A DNA stretch of 64,000 nucleotides from Episyrphus balteatus (GCF_945859705.1 NC_079136.1:56868094-56932093); one strand, 5' to 3'; numbered from the stretch's first letter, positions 27,424-40,419 are shown. Translations and numbers: made by a program. Notes: generated from the sequence alone by a model not told the origin.

Positions 27424-27541
27424 GCCAACAACACGCGGTGTTCCCAAGCGGTCCCCCATCTAAGTACTAACCGCGCCCGACGATGCTTGATTTCGGTGAT
27501 CGGACGAGAACCGATATTTTCATCGTGGTATGGTCGTTGGC
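27424..27541 (-). rRNA. 5S rRNA: 5S rRNA gene, copy 31
   Basis: Full copy. Unit 918 bp, markers L, D, t, r; private change ATTTTTATAAA for ATTTTTCTAAA. Confidence 0.96.
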
Positions 27542-28341
27542 GAAAACTTCTTATCAAAGTTGAAACTTATGAGAAATTTTTCTATTCCAATTGGAATAAT
27601 ATTAGTTAATGCAACGAGACTTTAGATTTAATTAATTGCAATGTGAGTTGTGAGCAGTATTTATTATGTTGTCAAGTTTTCAACCCCTTTCGATTGAATT
27701 GAGTTTCTTTAAGGCATAACAACATGAAATACAAAATAATGTTAGTTTTTTTTTTATTTCATATGGTGTTTTAGTAGCAAGTATAAGATAGATGTAATGT
27801 TAATTAGCCCACAAAACAAGTATTTTTGACATTTTTTTTTATTTTTATAAAAAAAAATTATGAGTTGACTTAAAATTTAAAAAAAAATCACTGCCTACTT
27901 TCAGGGGCACTGCTTTCAATGCAAATGTACAGAAAAAAATCTCACATGAAAAATCTTACTTAAATGACTTTAACGTAAGTACGAACCAAATACATATGTA
28001 CATACTATTCACTTATTTTATGAGCTGTTTAAAAAATGTTCACATAAATTATGAGAGTTAGAAAAAACAATTTGTTCGTCAAATCTTCAAACATAAAAAA
28101 ATCAGATTTTATTTTTTTTTTACTTTTTTCGTCATCATGACAAAAAAATAACATTTAACAATTCGTAGCTAAGCACAATACCAAATAAAACCGATTTTCA
28201 ATGGCAAAAATCACTAGGTAGTGCCCTCATACGAAATTAAAAAAAAAAAACAAATTTCAAATTTCACACATGAAATAGAATAAAAAATTAAAAACAAAAA
28301 AGTATGACTAGAGAGCCTTATACTGGCAAAAAGGCACGTGT

Positions 28342-28459
28342 GCCAACAACACGCGGTGTTCCCAAGCGGTCCCCCATCTAAGTACTAACCGCGCCCGACG
28401 ATGCTTGATTTCGGTGATCGGACGAGAACCGATATTTTCATCGTGGTATGGTCGTTGGC
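28342..28459 (-). rRNA. 5S rRNA: 5S rRNA gene, copy 32
   Basis: Full copy. Unit 914 bp, markers L, D, t, no r; has lost one copy of a 7-bp direct repeat (AAATTTC) near 29175. Confidence 0.96.
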
Positions 28460-29255
28460 GAAAACTTCTTATCAAAGTTGAAACTTATGAGAAATTTTTC
28501 TATTCCAATTGGAATAATATTAGTTAATGCAACGAGACTTTAGATTTAATTAATTGCAATGTGAGTTGTGAGCAGTATTTATTATGTTGTCAAGTTTTCA
28601 ACCCCTTTCGATTGAATTGAGTTTCTTTAAGGCATAACAACATGAAATACAAAATAATGTTAGTTTTTTTTTTATTTCATATGGTGTTTTAGTAGCAAGT
28701 ATAAGATAGATGTAATGTTAATTAGCCCACAAAACAAGTATTTTTGACATTTTTTTTTATTTTTCTAAAAAAAAATTATGAGTTGACTTAAAATTTAAAA
28801 AAAAATCACTGCCTACTTTCAGGGGCACTGCTTTCAATGCAAATGTACAGAAAAAAATCTCACATGAAAAATCTTACTTAAATGACTTTAACGTAAGTAC
28901 GAACCAAATACATATGTACATACTATTCACTTATTTTATGAGCTGTTTAAAAAATGTTCACATAAATTATGAGAGTTAAAAAAAAAACAATTTGTTCGTC
29001 AAATCTTCAAACATAAAAAAATCAGATTTTATTTTTTTTTTACTTTTTTCGTCATCATGACAAAAAAATAACATTTAACAATTCGTAGCTAAGCACAATA
29101 CCAAATAAAACCGATTTTCAATGGCAAAAATCACTAGGTAGTGCCCTCATACGAAATTAAAAAAAAAAAAACAAATTTCACACATGAAATAGAATAAAAA
29201 ATTAAAAACAAAAAAGTATGACTAGAGAGCCTTATACTGGCAAAAAGGCACGTGT

Positions 29256-29373
29256 GCCAACAACACGCGGTGTTCCCAAGCGGTCCCCCATCTAAGTACT
29301 AACCGCGCCCGACGATGCTTGATTTCGGTGATCGGACGAGAACCGATATTTTCATCGTGGTATGGTCGTTGGC
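29256..29373 (-). rRNA. 5S rRNA: 5S rRNA gene, copy 33
   Basis: Full copy. Unit 910 bp, markers S, N, m. Confidence 0.96.
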
Positions 29374-30165
29374 GAAAACTTCTTATCAAAGTTGAAACTT
29401 ATGAGAAATTTTTCTATTCCAATTGGAATAATATTAGTTAATGCAACGAGACTTTAGATTTAATTAATTGCAATGTGAGCAGTATTTATTATGTTGTCAA
29501 GTTTTCAACCCCTTTCGATTGAATTGAGTTTCTTTAAGGCATAACAACATGAAATACAAAATAATGTTAGTTTTTTTTTTATTTCATATGGTGTTTTAGT
29601 AGCAAGTATAAGATAGATGTAATGTTAATTAGCCCACAAAACAAGTATTTTTAACATTTTTTTTTATTTTTCTAAAAAAAAATTATGAGTTGACTTAAAA
29701 TTTAAAAAAAAATCACTGCCTACTTTCAGGGGCACTGCTTTCAATGCAAATGTACAGAAAAAAATCTCACATGAAAAATCTTACTTAAATGACTTTAACG
29801 TAAGTACGAACCAAATACATACATACTATTCACTTATTTTATGAGCTGTTTAAAAAATGTTCACATAAATTATGAGAGTTAAAAAAAAAACAATTTGTTC
29901 GTCAAATCTTCAAACATAAAAAAATCAGATTTTATTTTTTTTTTACTTTTTTCGTCATCATGACAAAAAAATAACATTTAACAATTCGTAGCTAAGCACA
30001 ATACCAAATAAAACCGATTTTCAATGGCAAAAATCACTAGGTAGTGCCCTCATACGAAATTAAAAAAAAAAAAACAAATTTCAAATTTCACACATGAAAT
30101 AGAATAAAAAATTAAAAACAAAAAAGTATGACTAGAGAGCCTTATACTGGCAAAAAGGCACGTGT

Positions 30166-30283
30166 GCCAACAACACGCGGTGTTCCCAAGCGGTCCCCCA
30201 TCTAAGTACTAACCGCGCCCGACGATGCTTGATTTCGGTGATCGGACGAGAACCGATATTTTCATCGTGGTATGGTCGTTGGC
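30166..30283 (-). rRNA. 5S rRNA: 5S rRNA gene, copy 34
   Basis: Full copy. Unit 910 bp, markers S, N, m. Confidence 0.96.
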
Positions 30284-31075
30284 GAAAACTTCTTATCAAA
30301 GTTGAAACTTATGAGAAATTTTTCTATTCCAATTGGAATAATATTAGTTAATGCAACGAGACTTTAGATTTAATTAATTGCAATGTGAGCAGTATTTATT
30401 ATGTTGTCAAGTTTTCAACCCCTTTCGATTGAATTGAGTTTCTTTAAGGCATAACAACATGAAATACAAAATAATGTTAGTTTTTTTTTTATTTCATATG
30501 GTGTTTTAGTAGCAAGTATAAGATAGATGTAATGTTAATTAGCCCACAAAACAAGTATTTTTAACATTTTTTTTTATTTTTCTAAAAAAAAATTATGAGT
30601 TGACTTAAAATTTAAAAAAAAATCACTGCCTACTTTCAGGGGCACTGCTTTCAATGCAAATGTACAGAAAAAAATCTCACATGAAAAATCTTACTTAAAT
30701 GACTTTAACGTAAGTACGAACCAAATACATACATACTATTCACTTATTTTATGAGCTGTTTAAAAAATGTTCACATAAATTATGAGAGTTAAAAAAAAAA
30801 CAATTTGTTCGTCAAATCTTCAAACATAAAAAAATCAGATTTTATTTTTTTTTTACTTTTTTCGTCATCATGACAAAAAAATAACATTTAACAATTCGTA
30901 GCTAAGCACAATACCAAATAAAACCGATTTTCAATGGCAAAAATCACTAGGTAGTGCCCTCATACGAAATTAAAAAAAAAAAAACAAATTTCAAATTTCA
31001 CACATGAAATAGAATAAAAAATTAAAAACAAAAAAGTATGACTAGAGAGCCTTATACTGGCAAAAAGGCACGTGT

Positions 31076-31193
31076 GCCAACAACACGCGGTGTTCCCAAG
31101 CGGTCCCCCATCTAAGTACTAACCGCGCCCGACGATGCTTGATTTCGGTGATCGGACGAGAACCGATATTTTCATCGTGGTATGGTCGTTGGC
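31076..31193 (-). rRNA. 5S rRNA: 5S rRNA gene, copy 35
   Basis: Full copy. Unit 922 bp, markers L, D, t, r. It alone has ACTATAACTTATC in place of ACTTCTTATC at about -8 to -11 upstream of the gene (31201-31204), which makes TTATAG on the gene strand. Confidence 0.96.
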
Positions 31194-31997
31194 GAAAACT
31201 ATAACTTATCAAAGTTGAAACTTATGAGAAATTTTTCTATTCCAATTGGAATAATATTAGTTAATGCAACGAGACTTTAGATTTAATTAATTGCAATGTG
31301 AGTTGTGAGCAGTATTTATTATGTTGTCAAGTTTTCAACCCCTTTCGATTGAATTGAGTTTCTTTAAGGCATAACAACATGAAATACAAAATAATGTTAG
31401 TTTTTTTTTTATTTCATATGGTGTTTTAGTAGCAAGTATAAGATAGATGTAATGTTAATTAGCCCACAAAACAAGTATTTTTGACATTTTTTTTTATTTT
31501 TCTAAAAAAAAATTATGAGTTGACTTAAAATTTAAAAAAAAATCACTGCCTACTTTCAGGGGCACTGCTTTCAATGCAAATGTACAGAAAAAAATCTCAC
31601 ATGAAAAATCTTACTTAAATGACTTTAACGTAAGTACGAACCAAATACATATGTACATACTATTCACTTATTTTATGAGCTGTTTAAAAAATGTTCACAT
31701 AAATTATGAGAGTTAGAAAAAACAATTTGTTCGTCAAATCTTCAAACATAAAAAAATCAGATTTTATTTTTTTTTTACTTTTTTCGTCATCATGACAAAA
31801 AAATAACATTTAACAATTCGTAGCTAAGCACAATACCAAATAAAACCGATTTTCAATGGCAAAAATCACTAGGTAGTGCCCTCATACGAAATTAAAAAAA
31901 AAAAAACAAATTTCAAATTTCACACATGAAATAGAATAAAAAATTAAAAACAAAAAAGTATGACTAGAGAGCCTTATACTGGCAAAAAGGCACGTGT

Positions 31998-32115
31998 GCC
32001 AACAACACGCGGTGTTCCCAAGCGGTCCCCCATCTAAGTACTAACCGCGCCCGACGATGCTTGATTTCGGTGATCGGACGAGAACCGATATTTTCATCGT
32101 GGTATGGTCGTTGGC
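31998..32115 (-). rRNA. 5S rRNA: 5S rRNA gene, copy 36 (unit with element)
   Basis: Full copy. Unit 1918 bp, markers L, D, H, m without r. The element lies about 395 bp upstream of the gene start. The spacer right of the element is of the plain m type, unlike the other four H units. Confidence 0.96.
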
Positions 32116-32510
32116 GAAAACTTCTTATCAAAGTTGAAACTTATGAGAAATTTTTCTATTCCAATTGGAATAATATTAGTTAATGCAACGAGACTTTAGA
32201 TTTAATTAATTGCAATGTGAGTTGTGAGCAGTATTTATTATGTTGTCAAGTTTTCAACCCCTTTCGATTGAATTGAGTTTCTTTAAGGCATAACAACATG
32301 AAATACAAAATAATGTTAGTTTTTTTTTTATTTCATATGGTGTTTTAGTAGCAAGTATAAGATAGATGTAATGTTAATTAGCCCACAAAACAAGTATTTT
32401 TGACATTTTTTTTTATTTTTCTAAAAAAAAATTATGAGTTGACTTAAAATTTAAAAAAAAATCACTGCCTACTTTCAGGGGCACTGCTTTCAATGCAAAT
32501 GTACAGAAAA

Positions 32511-33350
32511 TAAATTGCACGACTGGGGTCGCACGTACTTGCTCTTATGCTTAAAGTAACTATAATGTTAAAGCTTTTTATTCAAGAAATTTAAAATTCG
32601 ATATTTTGAAGAAATTTCATAAGTAGTATAAAAAAATTAAATCTGTTTTTATAATTAATAAAACTCCGTTTTAAAATATCTTAAAAAAAAAAACAAATAT
32701 GCCATTTTATTTCTCGTATAAAAAGGTATTTTTAGAAAAAAAATTTTGAAAATTGTAGGAGCCGTTTTTTAAAAAAATAATTTTTTATATATAAAATTTT
32801 TTTAACATTTTTCAAAAAAAAAGTTGGTATGCCATTTTGAAGAAATAATTAATTTACACATAAAAACTAAATTTCAAAATTTTTCATTGATCCGTTTTCA
32901 AAAAATTGATTTTTCAAAAAAAAATTTTGAAATATTTTTTAAAAAACCAAAAATGCGTTTTTTGAAAATTTTCTAAAATTTTAATATTATCTTAACTAAC
33001 ACACTTTTGTATAAAAATTTTCATTTAAATCGGGTTAATTTTGTACGAGATATTCAGAAACGAAAAAAACCGTTCTATGACAGGTACCGTTAATAACGGT
33101 ACAAAAAATATTTTTTTTATTTAAAAAGTTGGCCCTTATGTGTAGTATTACACACAAAAATTTTAATCAAAATCGTTAGAGCCGTTTTTGAAAAAAATTA
33201 ACTTTTCTATTTCCGTTATATGGCAGGTACCGTTAGTTTTGGTCATAAAAAAAAAATTTCAATTTCCCCTCTAGGGAATCACCAAAAACTGCTAACTACC
33301 AAGTTTGAAGAAAATCACTTCACTCGTTTAGGCTGCAGCTCCAGATAGAG

Positions 33351-33391
<41 letters not shown>

Positions 33392-33509
33392 ATTGCCGGA
33401 CCCACTTTTTTGGCATTCTCCATCATCGTAATGTCATGTAAAATTGTTATCTCGAGTTCGATTTTTTTTACGAATCCTAAACTTGCCCTATAGTACCTAT
33501 ATCGCAAGT
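32511..33509 (-). mobile_element. 999-bp Helentron/DINE-1-like element in 5S unit 36
   Basis: Inserted in the spacer of unit 36. Empty units read ACAG, seven A, TCTCAC. This unit reads ACAG, four A, element, five A, TCTCAC, so the insertion went into an A/T homopolymer with no duplication beyond one or two A. On the minus strand the element starts ACTTGCGATATAGG. Near its 3' end GTGCGAC and GTCGTGC can form a stem (two G-T pairs) around a short loop, and TACTTGC is repeated inverted beside it. The core holds a (CAGA)n tract at 33351-33390 and a 19-bp hairpin at 33084-33102. There is no coding capacity. Known fly families with a (GTCY)n core are mini-me and DINE-1/Helentron-type elements; assignment to that group is inference. 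A short inverted-repeat element of another class remains possible. Confidence 0.75.
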
Positions 33510-33915
33510 AAAAATCTCACATGAAAAATCTTACTTAAATGACTTTAACGTAAGTACGAACCAAATACATACATACTATTCACTTATTTTATGAGCTGTT
33601 TAAAAAATGTTCACATAAATTATGAGAGTTAAAAAAAAAACAATTTGTTCGTCAAATCTTCAAACATAAAAAAATCAGATTTTATTTTTTTTTTACTTTT
33701 TTCGTCATCATGACAAAAAAATAACATTTAACAATTCGTAGCTAAGCACAATACCAAATAAAACCGATTTTCAATGGCAAAAATCACTAGGTAGTGCCCT
33801 CATACGAAATTAAAAAAAAAAAAACAAATTTCAAATTTCACACATGAAATAGAATAAAAAATTAAAAACAAAAAAGTATGACTAGAGAGCCTTATACTGG
33901 CAAAAAGGCACGTGT

Positions 33916-34033
33916 GCCAACAACACGCGGTGTTCCCAAGCGGTCCCCCATCTAAGTACTAACCGCGCCCGACGATGCTTGATATCGGTGATCGGACGAG
34001 AACCGATATTTTCATCGTGGTATGGTCGTTGGC
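33916..34033 (-). rRNA. 5S rRNA: 5S rRNA gene, copy 37 (A50U variant)
   Basis: Full-length copy and the only gene in which I see a substitution: plus-strand T to A at 33984, A to U at RNA position 50, the first base of box A. Unit 923 bp, markers L, D, tc, r. Its counterparts in the repeated blocks, copies 45 and 50, lack the change, so it arose after the block was duplicated. Confidence 0.94.
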
Positions 34034-34838
34034 GAAAACTTCTTATCAAAGTTGAAACTTATGAGAAATTTTTCTATTCCAATTGGAATAATATTAGTTA
34101 ATGCAACGAGACTTTAGATTTAATTAATTGCAATGTGAGTTGTGAGCAGTATTTATTATGTTGTCAAGTTTTCAACCCCTTTCGATTGAATTGAGTTTCT
34201 TTAAGGCATAACAACATGAAATACAAAATAATGTTAGTTTTTTTTTTATTTCATATGGTGTTTTAGTAGCAAGTATAAGATAGATGTAATGTTAATTAGC
34301 CCACAAAACAAGTATTTTTGACATTTTTTTTTATTTTTCTAAAAAAAAATTATGAGTTGACTTAAAATTTAAAAAAAAATCACTGCCTACTTTCAGGGGC
34401 ACTGCTTTCAATGCAAATGTACAGAAAAAAATCTCACATGAAAAATCTTACTTAAATGACTTTAACGTAAGTACGAACCAAATACATATGTACCTACATA
34501 CTATTCACTTATTTTATGAGCTGTTTAAAAAATGTTCACATAAATTATGAGAGTTAGAAAAAACAATTTGTTCGTCAAATCTTCAAACATAAAAAAATCA
34601 GATTTTATTTTTTTTTTACTTTTTTCGTCATCATGACAAAAAAATAACATTTAACAATTCGTAGCTAAGCACAATACCAAATAAAACCGATTTTCAATGG
34701 CAAAAATCACTAGGTAGTGCCCTCATACGAAATTAAAAAAAAAAAAACAAATTTCAAATTTCACACATGAAATAGAATAAAAAATTAAAAACAAAAAAGT
34801 ATGACTAGAGAGCCTTATACTGGCAAAAAGGCACGTGT

Positions 34839-34956
34839 GCCAACAACACGCGGTGTTCCCAAGCGGTCCCCCATCTAAGTACTAACCGCGCCCGACGATG
34901 CTTGATTTCGGTGATCGGACGAGAACCGATATTTTCATCGTGGTATGGTCGTTGGC
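34839..34956 (-). rRNA. 5S rRNA: 5S rRNA gene, copy 38 (unit with element)
   Basis: Full copy. Unit 1920 bp, markers L, D, H, t, r. Confidence 0.96.
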
Positions 34957-35351
34957 GAAAACTTCTTATCAAAGTTGAAACTTATGAGAAATTTTTCTAT
35001 TCCAATTGGAATAATATTAGTTAATGCAACGAGACTTTAGATTTAATTAATTGCAATGTGAGTTGTGAGCAGTATTTATTATGTTGTCAAGTTTTCAACC
35101 CCTTTCGATTGAATTGAGTTTCTTTAAGGCATAACAACATGAAATACAAAATAATGTTAGTTTTTTTTTTATTTCATATGGTGTTTTAGTAGCAAGTATA
35201 AGATAGATGTAATGTTAATTAGCCCACAAAACAAGTATTTTTGACATTTTTTTTTATTTTTCTAAAAAAAAATTATGAGTTGACTTAAAATTTAAAAAAA
35301 AATCACTGCCTACTTTCAGGGGCACTGCTTTCAATGCAAATGTACAGAAAA

Positions 35352-36191
35352 TAAATTGCACGACTGGGGTCGCACGTACTTGCTCTTATGCTTAAAGTAA
35401 CTATAATGTTAAAGCTTTTTATTCAAGAAATTTAAAATTCGATATTTTGAAGAAATTTCATAAGTAGTATAAAAAAATTAAATCTGTTTTTATAATTAAT
35501 AAAACTCCGTTTTAAAATATCTTAAAAAAAAAAACAAATATGCCATTTTATTTCTCGTATAAAAAGGTATTTTTAGAAAAAAAATTTTGAAAATTGTAGG
35601 AGCCGTTTTTTAAAAAAATAATTTTTTATATATAAAATTTTTTTAACATTTTTCAAAAAAAAAGTTGGTATGCCATTTTGAAGAAATAATTAATTTACAC
35701 ATAAAAACTAAATTTCAAAATTTTTCATTGATCCGTTTTCAAAAAATTGATTTTTCAAAAAAAAATTTTGAAATATTTTTTAAAAAACCAAAAATGCGTT
35801 TTTTGAAAATTTTCTAAAATTTTAATATTATCTTAACTAACACACTTTTGTATAAAAATTTTCATTTAAATCGGGTTAATTTTGTACGAGATATTCAGAA
35901 ACGAAAAAAACCGTTCTATGACAGGTACCGTTAATAACGGTACAAAAAATATTTTTTTTATTTAAAAAGTTGGCCCTTATGTGTAGTATTACACACAAAA
36001 ATTTTAATCAAAATCGTTAGAGCCGTTTTTGAAAAAAATTAACTTTTCTATTTCCGTTATATGGCAGGTACCGTTAGTTTTGGTCATAAAAAAAAAATTT
36101 CAATTTCCCCTCTAGGGAATCACCAAAAACTGCTAACTACCAAGTTTGAAGAAAATCACTTCACTCGTTTAGGCTGCAGCTCCAGATAGAG

Positions 36192-36232
<41 letters not shown>

Positions 36233-36350
36233 ATTGCCGGACCCACTTTTTTGGCATTCTCCATCATCGTAATGTCATGTAAAATTGTTATCTCGAGTTC
36301 GATTTTTTTTACGAATCCTAAACTTGCCCTATAGTACCTATATCGCAAGT
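35352..36350 (-). mobile_element. Helentron-like element in 5S unit 38
   Basis: 999 bp, same insertion point and, by eye, same sequence as the copy at 32511, but with the t-r spacer type to its right. Confidence 0.75.
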
Positions 36351-36758
36351 AAAAATCTCACATGAAAAATCTTACTTAAATGACTTTAACGTAAGTACGA
36401 ACCAAATACATATGTACATACTATTCACTTATTTTATGAGCTGTTTAAAAAATGTTCACATAAATTATGAGAGTTAGAAAAAACAATTTGTTCGTCAAAT
36501 CTTCAAACATAAAAAAATCAGATTTTATTTTTTTTTTACTTTTTTCGTCATCATGACAAAAAAATAACATTTAACAATTCGTAGCTAAGCACAATACCAA
36601 ATAAAACCGATTTTCAATGGCAAAAATCACTAGGTAGTGCCCTCATACGAAATTAAAAAAAAAAAAACAAATTTCAAATTTCACACATGAAATAGAATAA
36701 AAAATTAAAAACAAAAAAGTATGACTAGAGAGCCTTATACTGGCAAAAAGGCACGTGT

Positions 36759-36876
36759 GCCAACAACACGCGGTGTTCCCAAGCGGTCCCCCATCTAAGT
36801 ACTAACCGCGCCCGACGATGCTTGATTTCGGTGATCGGACGAGAACCGATATTTTCATCGTGGTATGGTCGTTGGC
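36759..36876 (-). rRNA. 5S rRNA: 5S rRNA gene, copy 39
   Basis: Full copy. Unit 917 bp, markers L, D, m; opens the first of three 2744-bp three-unit blocks. Confidence 0.96.
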
Positions 36877-37675
36877 GAAAACTTCTTATCAAAGTTGAAA
36901 CTTATGAGAAATTTTTCTATTCCAATTGGAATAATATTAGTTAATGCAACGAGACTTTAGATTTAATTAATTGCAATGTGAGTTGTGAGCAGTATTTATT
37001 ATGTTGTCAAGTTTTCAACCCCTTTCGATTGAATTGAGTTTCTTTAAGGCATAACAACATGAAATACAAAATAATGTTAGTTTTTTTTTTATTTCATATG
37101 GTGTTTTAGTAGCAAGTATAAGATAGATGTAATGTTAATTAGCCCACAAAACAAGTATTTTTGACATTTTTTTTTATTTTTCTAAAAAAAAATTATGAGT
37201 TGACTTAAAATTTAAAAAAAAATCACTGCCTACTTTCAGGGGCACTGCTTTCAATGCAAATGTACAGAAAAAAATCTCACATGAAAAATCTTACTTAAAT
37301 GACTTTAACGTAAGTACGAACCAAATACATACATACTATTCACTTATTTTATGAGCTGTTTAAAAAATGTTCACATAAATTATGAGAGTTAAAAAAAAAA
37401 CAATTTGTTCGTCAAATCTTCAAACATAAAAAAATCAGATTTTATTTTTTTTTTACTTTTTTCGTCATCATGACAAAAAAATAACATTTAACAATTCGTA
37501 GCTAAGCACAATACCAAATAAAACCGATTTTCAATGGCAAAAATCACTAGGTAGTGCCCTCATACGAAATTAAAAAAAAAAAAACAAATTTCAAATTTCA
37601 CACATGAAATAGAATAAAAAATTAAAAACAAAAAAGTATGACTAGAGAGCCTTATACTGGCAAAAAGGCACGTGT

Positions 37676-37793
37676 GCCAACAACACGCGGTGTTCCCAAG
37701 CGGTCCCCCATCTAAGTACTAACCGCGCCCGACGATGCTTGATTTCGGTGATCGGACGAGAACCGATATTTTCATCGTGGTATGGTCGTTGGC
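37676..37793 (-). rRNA. 5S rRNA: 5S rRNA gene, copy 40
   Basis: Full copy. Unit 917 bp, markers L, D, m; private AAATTTAAAA at the spacer A run. Confidence 0.96.
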
Positions 37794-38592
37794 GAAAACT
37801 TCTTATCAAAGTTGAAACTTATGAGAAATTTTTCTATTCCAATTGGAATAATATTAGTTAATGCAACGAGACTTTAGATTTAATTAATTGCAATGTGAGT
37901 TGTGAGCAGTATTTATTATGTTGTCAAGTTTTCAACCCCTTTCGATTGAATTGAGTTTCTTTAAGGCATAACAACATGAAATACAAAATAATGTTAGTTT
38001 TTTTTTTATTTCATATGGTGTTTTAGTAGCAAGTATAAGATAGATGTAATGTTAATTAGCCCACAAAACAAGTATTTTTGACATTTTTTTTTATTTTTCT
38101 AAAAAAAAATTATGAGTTGACTTAAAATTTAAAAAAAAATCACTGCCTACTTTCAGGGGCACTGCTTTCAATGCAAATGTACAGAAAAAAATCTCACATG
38201 AAAAATCTTACTTAAATGACTTTAACGTAAGTACGAACCAAATACATACATACTATTCACTTATTTTATGAGCTGTTTAAAAAATGTTCACATAAATTAT
38301 GAGAGTTAAAAAAAAAACAATTTGTTCGTCAAATCTTCAAACATAAAAAAATCAGATTTTATTTTTTTTTTACTTTTTTCGTCATCATGACAAAAAAATA
38401 ACATTTAACAATTCGTAGCTAAGCACAATACCAAATAAAACCGATTTTCAATGGCAAAAATCACTAGGTAGTGCCCTCATACGAAATTTAAAAAAAAAAA
38501 ACAAATTTCAAATTTCACACATGAAATAGAATAAAAAATTAAAAACAAAAAAGTATGACTAGAGAGCCTTATACTGGCAAAAAGGCACGTGT

Positions 38593-38710
38593 GCCAACAA
38601 CACGCGGTGTTCCCAAGCGGTCCCCCATCTAAGTACTAACCGCGCCCGACGATGCTTGATTTCGGTGATCGGACGAGAACCGATATTTTCATCGTGGTAT
38701 GGTCGTTGGC
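38593..38710 (-). rRNA. 5S rRNA: 5S rRNA gene, copy 41
   Basis: Full copy. Unit 910 bp, markers S, N, m, plus GTTTACAACC for GTTTTCAACC, seen only here and in units 44 and 49. Confidence 0.96.
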
Positions 38711-39502
38711 GAAAACTTCTTATCAAAGTTGAAACTTATGAGAAATTTTTCTATTCCAATTGGAATAATATTAGTTAATGCAACGAGACTTTAGATTTAA
38801 TTAATTGCAATGTGAGCAGTATTTATTATGTTGTCAAGTTTACAACCCCTTTCGATTGAATTGAGTTTCTTTAAGGCATAACAACATGAAATACAAAATA
38901 ATGTTAGTTTTTTTTTTATTTCATATGGTGTTTTAGTAGCAAGTATAAGATAGATGTAATGTTAATTAGCCCACAAAACAAGTATTTTTAACATTTTTTT
39001 TTATTTTTCTAAAAAAAAATTATGAGTTGACTTAAAATTTAAAAAAAAATCACTGCCTACTTTCAGGGGCACTGCTTTCAATGCAAATGTACAGAAAAAA
39101 ATCTCACATGAAAAATCTTACTTAAATGACTTTAACGTAAGTACGAACCAAATACATACATACTATTCACTTATTTTATGAGCTGTTTAAAAAATGTTCA
39201 CATAAATTATGAGAGTTAAAAAAAAAACAATTTGTTCGTCAAATCTTCAAACATAAAAAAATCAGATTTTATTTTTTTTTTACTTTTTTCGTCATCATGA
39301 CAAAAAAATAACATTTAACAATTCGTAGCTAAGCACAATACCAAATAAAACCGATTTTCAATGGCAAAAATCACTAGGTAGTGCCCTCATACGAAATTAA
39401 AAAAAAAAAAACAAATTTCAAATTTCACACATGAAATAGAATAAAAAATTAAAAACAAAAAAGTATGACTAGAGAGCCTTATACTGGCAAAAAGGCACGT
39501 GT

Positions 39503-39620
39503 GCCAACAACACGCGGTGTTCCCAAGCGGTCCCCCATCTAAGTACTAACCGCGCCCGACGATGCTTGATTTCGGTGATCGGACGAGAACCGATATTTTC
39601 ATCGTGGTATGGTCGTTGGC
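39503..39620 (-). rRNA. 5S rRNA: 5S rRNA gene, copy 42
   Basis: Full copy. Unit 917 bp, markers L, D, m; opens the second three-unit block. Confidence 0.96.
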
Positions 39621-40419
39621 GAAAACTTCTTATCAAAGTTGAAACTTATGAGAAATTTTTCTATTCCAATTGGAATAATATTAGTTAATGCAACGAGACT
39701 TTAGATTTAATTAATTGCAATGTGAGTTGTGAGCAGTATTTATTATGTTGTCAAGTTTTCAACCCCTTTCGATTGAATTGAGTTTCTTTAAGGCATAACA
39801 ACATGAAATACAAAATAATGTTAGTTTTTTTTTTATTTCATATGGTGTTTTAGTAGCAAGTATAAGATAGATGTAATGTTAATTAGCCCACAAAACAAGT
39901 ATTTTTGACATTTTTTTTTATTTTTCTAAAAAAAAATTATGAGTTGACTTAAAATTTAAAAAAAAATCACTGCCTACTTTCAGGGGCACTGCTTTCAATG
40001 CAAATGTACAGAAAAAAATCTCACATGAAAAATCTTACTTAAATGACTTTAACGTAAGTACGAACCAAATACATACATACTATTCACTTATTTTATGAGC
40101 TGTTTAAAAAATGTTCACATAAATTATGAGAGTTAAAAAAAAAACAATTTGTTCGTCAAATCTTCAAACATAAAAAAATCAGATTTTATTTTTTTTTTAC
40201 TTTTTTCGTCATCATGACAAAAAAATAACATTTAACAATTCGTAGCTAAGCACAATACCAAATAAAACCGATTTTCAATGGCAAAAATCACTAGGTAGTG
40301 CCCTCATACGAAATTAAAAAAAAAAAAACAAATTTCAAATTTCACACATGAAATAGAATAAAAAATTAAAAACAAAAAAGTATGACTAGAGAGCCTTATA
40401 CTGGCAAAAAGGCACGTGT

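Larger units (their letters stand above)
33916..39502. repeat. Higher-order block 1: five 5S units, 5587 bp
   Basis: Units 37-41 in the order tc-r, H-t-r, plain L-D, plain L-D, S-N with GTTTACAACC. The same order and exactly the same total length recur at 42247-47833. By eye the two blocks differ at the A50U base in copy 37 and at one A-run edge in unit 40. Confidence 0.9.
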
